The notes below the pieces were generated by a model. It had not been told where the DNA came from, searched no databases, and saw nothing but the letters and a program-made list of their open reading frames with translations. From NCBI RefSeq assembly GCF_022267325.1, contig NZ_JAIZBG010000003.1:17555-81554 (forward strand): DNA of 64,000 nt. The letters run 5' to 3'. The translations under genes and the position numbers were made by a program. Shown here in pieces: positions 61,332 to 64,000 of the stretch; position 1 is the stretch's first letter, and each line of letters begins with the position of its first letter. This stretch comes from Leptospira sanjuanensis. GTDB taxonomy: Bacteria > Spirochaetota > Leptospiria > Leptospirales > Leptospiraceae.

Positions 61332-62597
61332 TTACCCCGCTCGAATCTCAAGAATCTCTTTCCAATTCGTAGTATAACGTGGTGACCTATTGGCTTGCCG
61401 GAGGGACCAAGCGTTTTGTTTGGTCGCGACCGCGAGTTTCACTTTTTCTTTTCCGAACTTCACATTGATTTTATCGATCGTATTCGAGATTTCTTCGTCG
61501 CGCATCCGGTTAAAGTCACTGAATAAGTCGTCTTGCCGGTCTATATCTGTGGTGATCCGATCAAGAATGATCCCGGCTTTTTTGTATTGGAGACCTGGTC
61601 TATAAATTCTCCTGAGACCGAAAAGAGCGAAACGAACGATCTTAATCGTATCCTGCATTTGTACGGGCAACGGGACTTCAGTGTTGCACGCATACTGTTC
61701 TAGATCCGGACGGTGCTGGTTCGTATGAACGAAAACCCGGATTAGGTTTGTGTATCCATTTTGATTTCTTAGGTTATACGCTGCTCGCGTCGCGAAGGTC
61801 GCGACCGCTCCTTCCAAGGATTCCAAAGAATCACGCATCGAACTGAAACTACGAGCGATTCCGATCGTTTTTTTCGCGGGGTCCACGGTTACGAGTGTCG
61901 AACACTCGATCGCATTGAGTTCGTAAGCAATCCGCGCGCCTACAACGGTCAGGTGTTTACGAATCCAATGTTTATTCGCACGCGAAAATTCCCAAGCGTT
62001 TGTTATTCCAACCGCTTCGAGTTTTCGAGCATACGCGGGACCGATTCCCCAAATGTCCGCGACCGCAACTTGTTTTAACGCCTCAATTCGTTTTTCTTCA
62101 GAATCTATGATGTAGATACCGCGATACTCCTCCTTTTTTTTTGCGAGGTGATTCGCAAGTTTCGCGAGTGTCTTCGTTGGTCCAATTCCGACTGAAACCG
62201 GAATTCCGGTGTATTTGGGAATTCTTTGAAAGATATTGTTTGCAACCTCTGGAAGTTTTTCATTTTGAAATCCGGAAAATCCGAGGAATGCTTCATCGAT
62301 TGAGTAGACCTCGACGTGCGGAGAAAAATTTCTAAGAAGGTTCATAACGCGTCTTGACATATCGCCGTATAACGCGTAGTTCGAAGAGAACGCCTCGATT
62401 TCTTTTACGGCGAAATAATCCTTTCGAAGAAAGGCAGGTTCACCCATTTTGATTCCAAGTTCTTTCGCTTCCTTGCTTCTCGAAATCACACATCCGTCGT
62501 TGTTGGAAAGGACAACTACCGGCCGCGTCCGGAGCTCCGGACGGAATACACGTTCACACGAACAGTAAAACGAATTGCAGTCAACGAGGCCGTACAC
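61332..62597 (-). CDS. umuC: UmuC-type Y-family DNA polymerase
   Basis: 421 aa from a GTG with AGGGGGAG upstream, overlapping umuD by 17 bp. Catalytic acids: Asp6 in GLVDCNSFY and Asp101-Glu102 in YSIDEAF. Helix-hairpin-helix WGIGPAYARKLEAVGI near 185-200. C-terminal DUF4113 (about 375-415) ending SPRYTTNWKEI. It does translesion synthesis with processed UmuD. Confidence 0.95.
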   Translation of the reverse strand: MYGLVDCNSFYCSCERVFRPELRTRPVVVLSNNDGCVISRSKEAKELGIKMGEPAFLRKDYFAVKEIEAFSSNYALYGDMSRRVMNLLRNFSPHVEVYSIDEAFLGFSGFQNEKLPEVANNIFQRIPKYTGIPVSVGIGPTKTLAKLANHLAKKKEEYRGIYIIDSEEKRIEALKQVAVADIWGIGPAYARKLEAVGITNAWEFSRANKHWIRKHLTVVGARIAYELNAIECSTLVTVDPAKKTIGIARSFSSMRDSLESLEGAVATFATRAAYNLRNQNGYTNLIRVFVHTNQHRPDLEQYACNTEVPLPVQMQDTIKIVRFALFGLRRIYRPGLQYKKAGIILDRITTDIDRQDDLFSDFNRMRDEEISNTIDKINVKFGKEKVKLAVATKQNAWSLRQANRSPRYTTNWKEILEIRAG

Positions 62598-63033
62598 CTC
62601 TCCCCCTTAACAAATTATGACAGCTCCAAGAAACAACACCCCAGAGTAAAAATTCATTCTCGTTTGTGATCGGAATCGGAGGAAATTGCTGGTTGGCAGA
62701 AACGAGCATCCGTTTTCGTCCTTCTATTCGCAGGATCTTCGTTAAAAAACTTCCGTCAAGCGTGCAAACAACAACACTTCCGTTGAGTGCCTCCTCGGAC
62801 TTATCCACTACGATCAAATCACCGTTTCGAACGAAGACATCTTTCATCGAGTCTCCGAGAACTCTTCCAAGAAAACTGGAATCAGGATTCGGTATGAGCA
62901 ATTCCAGAGGGTTTAAGACCCTTTCGATGTATTCGTCGGCGGGCGACGGGAATCCGGCCCGTACCGGAGTTATAAGACTGAATTCATTTTTTTTCTTGGA
63001 ATTAAATTCAGTATGATTAGTAAAAAAATTCAC
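62581..63033 (-). CDS. umuD: UmuD-type SOS mutagenesis protein
   Basis: 150 aa from a GTG. Cleavage site A26-G27 in VRAGFPSPADEY, catalytic Ser62 in LGDSMKD and Lys99 in GSFLTKIL. Self-cleavage on RecA filaments gives UmuD', which joins UmuC as polymerase V. First gene of the umuDC operon. Confidence 0.93.
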   Translation of the reverse strand: MNFFTNHTEFNSKKKNEFSLITPVRAGFPSPADEYIERVLNPLELLIPNPDSSFLGRVLGDSMKDVFVRNGDLIVVDKSEEALNGSVVVCTLDGSFLTKILRIEGRKRMLVSANQQFPPIPITNENEFLLWGVVSWSCHNLLRGRGVRPR

Positions 63034-63068
63034 ATATACACATTAGTTTACTATACAAACGTTGTCAA
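63034..63068 (-). promoter_or_regulatory. umuDC promoter with LexA-box-like site
   Basis: On the minus strand TTGACA (63068-63063), 17-bp spacer, TAATGT (63045-63040). The start codon at 63033 follows the -10 by 6 nt, so the mRNA may be leaderless. The spacer holds TTTGTATAGTAAA, one mismatch from the TTTGN5CAAA site I recall for leptospiral LexA1. Confidence 0.55.
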
Positions 63069-63230
63069 TTCGGGAATCAAATTAGATCGCTAAACTTTTC
63101 GTTTTTTTTCGCAGTTTGGAGAACATAATTTAAGGTATTGCTTTCTGACGATTATTGAAATACGATTTTACTGCAGCAACAGTGTTAATATATACTTCAA
63201 GAAAGGTTATAGATACAAATAAATGGAATT

Positions 63231-63451
63231 ATGCTTTCAGAGCTCAAGAATGAAGCGACACGACAATCACATTTCTTTTACCAAGAGGGTTCAGACATAC
63301 TCACAAAGCCGTCGTTGCTATCAACGAAAGATTCAGTTCCGAAAAAGTTCGAACTGCGGTGACGGGAATCGGCCCGCGATCGTGGAAAATCATAATTGCC
63401 AGAATCTCAAAAAGCCCACTTCATAATCGGAAGGATCTTCCCTTATTTTAA
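63231..63451 (+). pseudogene. Remnant of a second umuC, C-terminal part, frameshifted
   Basis: Two frames together resemble the UmuC C-terminus. 63231-63300 reads MLSELKNEATRQSHFFYQEG in one frame, matching the segment before DUF4113. From about 63296 a second frame reads HKAVVAINERFSSEKVRTAV, then SPLHNRKDLPLF and a stop at 63449-63451. This aligns with ISNTIDKINVKFGKEKVKLA and SPRYTTNWKEI of the intact umuC in this window. No upstream polymerase domain remains. Opposite strand to the intact operon. Confidence 0.7.
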
Positions 63452-63461
63452 ATCTAAAATG

Positions 63462-64000
63462 CTATGAATGACAACGAATTATTGAGTCTATCCAATCATC
63501 TTTGCCATAAACAAGGTTTTGAACCTTAAAATTTAATTCGAAATTAAATTCAAAAGGTCTTTTTATTTGTTTCCCCATAACTGTTGCTTTAACATGAATA
63601 ACAGAATCTTCAGTAGCACCGATAATAAAAGGATCTTCTGACCATTTTTTTTCACCAGGCAAAAGCATTTTAAAATTGGAAGTAATTGAATAGGTAGAGG
63701 TGCGTTTTTCAACGTAAAGACTACCATCATCGTCGAATAATCAATCATTACATTATCTAAATCCGAAAATCGAGCAGGTTGCCTAGGATAATCAGAGAAA
63801 TCATAAATATAGAATTTATTCGAAACCGCAATATTCATTGAAATCGAGATACTTGAAATTGGAACTTCACTCGTATTTTCTATAAAAATCCAGAATCGCA
63901 CACATTCTTTTTCGGCCATAGTAAATTTAATAACATTTCTGTAAAATTCATCAACGCTATAAAAAGAAGGAATGAAAGAAACTGGATTCGGATCAAAGGA
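63462..64000 (-). pseudogene. Frameshifted hypothetical gene running off the right edge
   Basis: The frame is open from position 64000 leftward (SFDPNPVSFIPSFYSVDEFY...) to about 63745, ending sensibly at DLDNVMIDYS. Sequence then continues in another frame (DDDGSLYVEKRTSTYSITSN, then EKKWSEDPFIIGATEDSVIH) to the stop at 63462. A one-base indel near 63735-63745 explains both. Beta-rich; no family recognised. Either a true pseudogene or a sequence error. Confidence 0.6.

Noticed and set aside
63223..63426. 67-codon plus-strand ORF as a gene
   Set aside because: Its own frame has no protein character; the other two frames carry the umuC remnant.
1..64000. CRISPR array, tRNA gene or insertion sequence
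   Set aside because: No regularly spaced repeats, tRNA-like cloverleaf or transposase-like ORF was noticed; a dedicated scan could not be run.

Overview
The window reads as Leptospira DNA (a spirochaete) carrying a tailed-phage genome that replicates and segregates like a plasmid. The organism call rests on recall of gene families and layout: a leptospiral-style lipobox, a Rep/ParA region like that of LE1-type leptophages, moderate-to-low GC, and frequent TTG/GTG starts. No database search was possible. No integrase, transposase, tRNA gene, rRNA gene or CRISPR array was seen. A phage-plasmid, or a prophage whose integration functions lie outside the window, fits best.

Layout. 1-6,093 (minus): a very large SpvB/FG-GAP/Rhs-repeat protein running off the left edge. 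6.4-9.2 kb (plus): three envelope or secreted genes (outer-membrane-like protein, Kelch-repeat lipoprotein, small membrane-anchored protein). 9.2-10.3 kb (minus): a degenerate GIY-YIG protein and a small unknown. 10.4-13.7 kb (minus): the plasmid-type module rep, a DUF3102-like partition partner and parA. parA and its partner are bracketed by two nearly identical 26-bp palindromes; rep has iteron-like repeats and hairpins. 14-17.4 kb: a possible repressor and small early genes, one with a winged-helix replication look. 17.4-20.4 kb: two orphan DNA methyltransferases around a ParB/HTH protein.

20.4-52.3 kb is the virion module of a contractile-tailed phage: terminase subunits, MuF-like head protein, two polyvalent proteins that may be packaged and injected (InPase+ParB; methyltransferase+zincin), and a minus-strand baseplate-J/gpI-like/tail-fibre block. 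It continues with a LysM+gp25 fusion, spike, hub-like protein, prohead protease, scaffold, major capsid with an inserted domain, sheath, tube, frameshifted tail chaperone and tape measure. Portal, holin and endolysin were not recognised. A short element, CCGAT(T/A/C), recurs 31-35 nt upstream of nine start codons in this module, most of them without a Shine-Dalgarno sequence. It is proposed as an undescribed late promoter element.

52.4-64 kb is accessory cargo: an AT-rich four-gene cassette with an HNH-like nuclease (candidate undescribed defence system), a HigBA-like toxin-antitoxin pair, a HEPN-like protein, and two membrane-protein genes bordered by integron-attC-like repeats. It also holds a clear homologue of the anti-CRISPR AcrVA2, a SRAP peptidase, umuDC, a decayed second umuC tail, and a frameshifted gene leaving the right edge. 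Together this cargo covers attack, defence, counter-defence and SOS mutagenesis around a phage-plasmid backbone.
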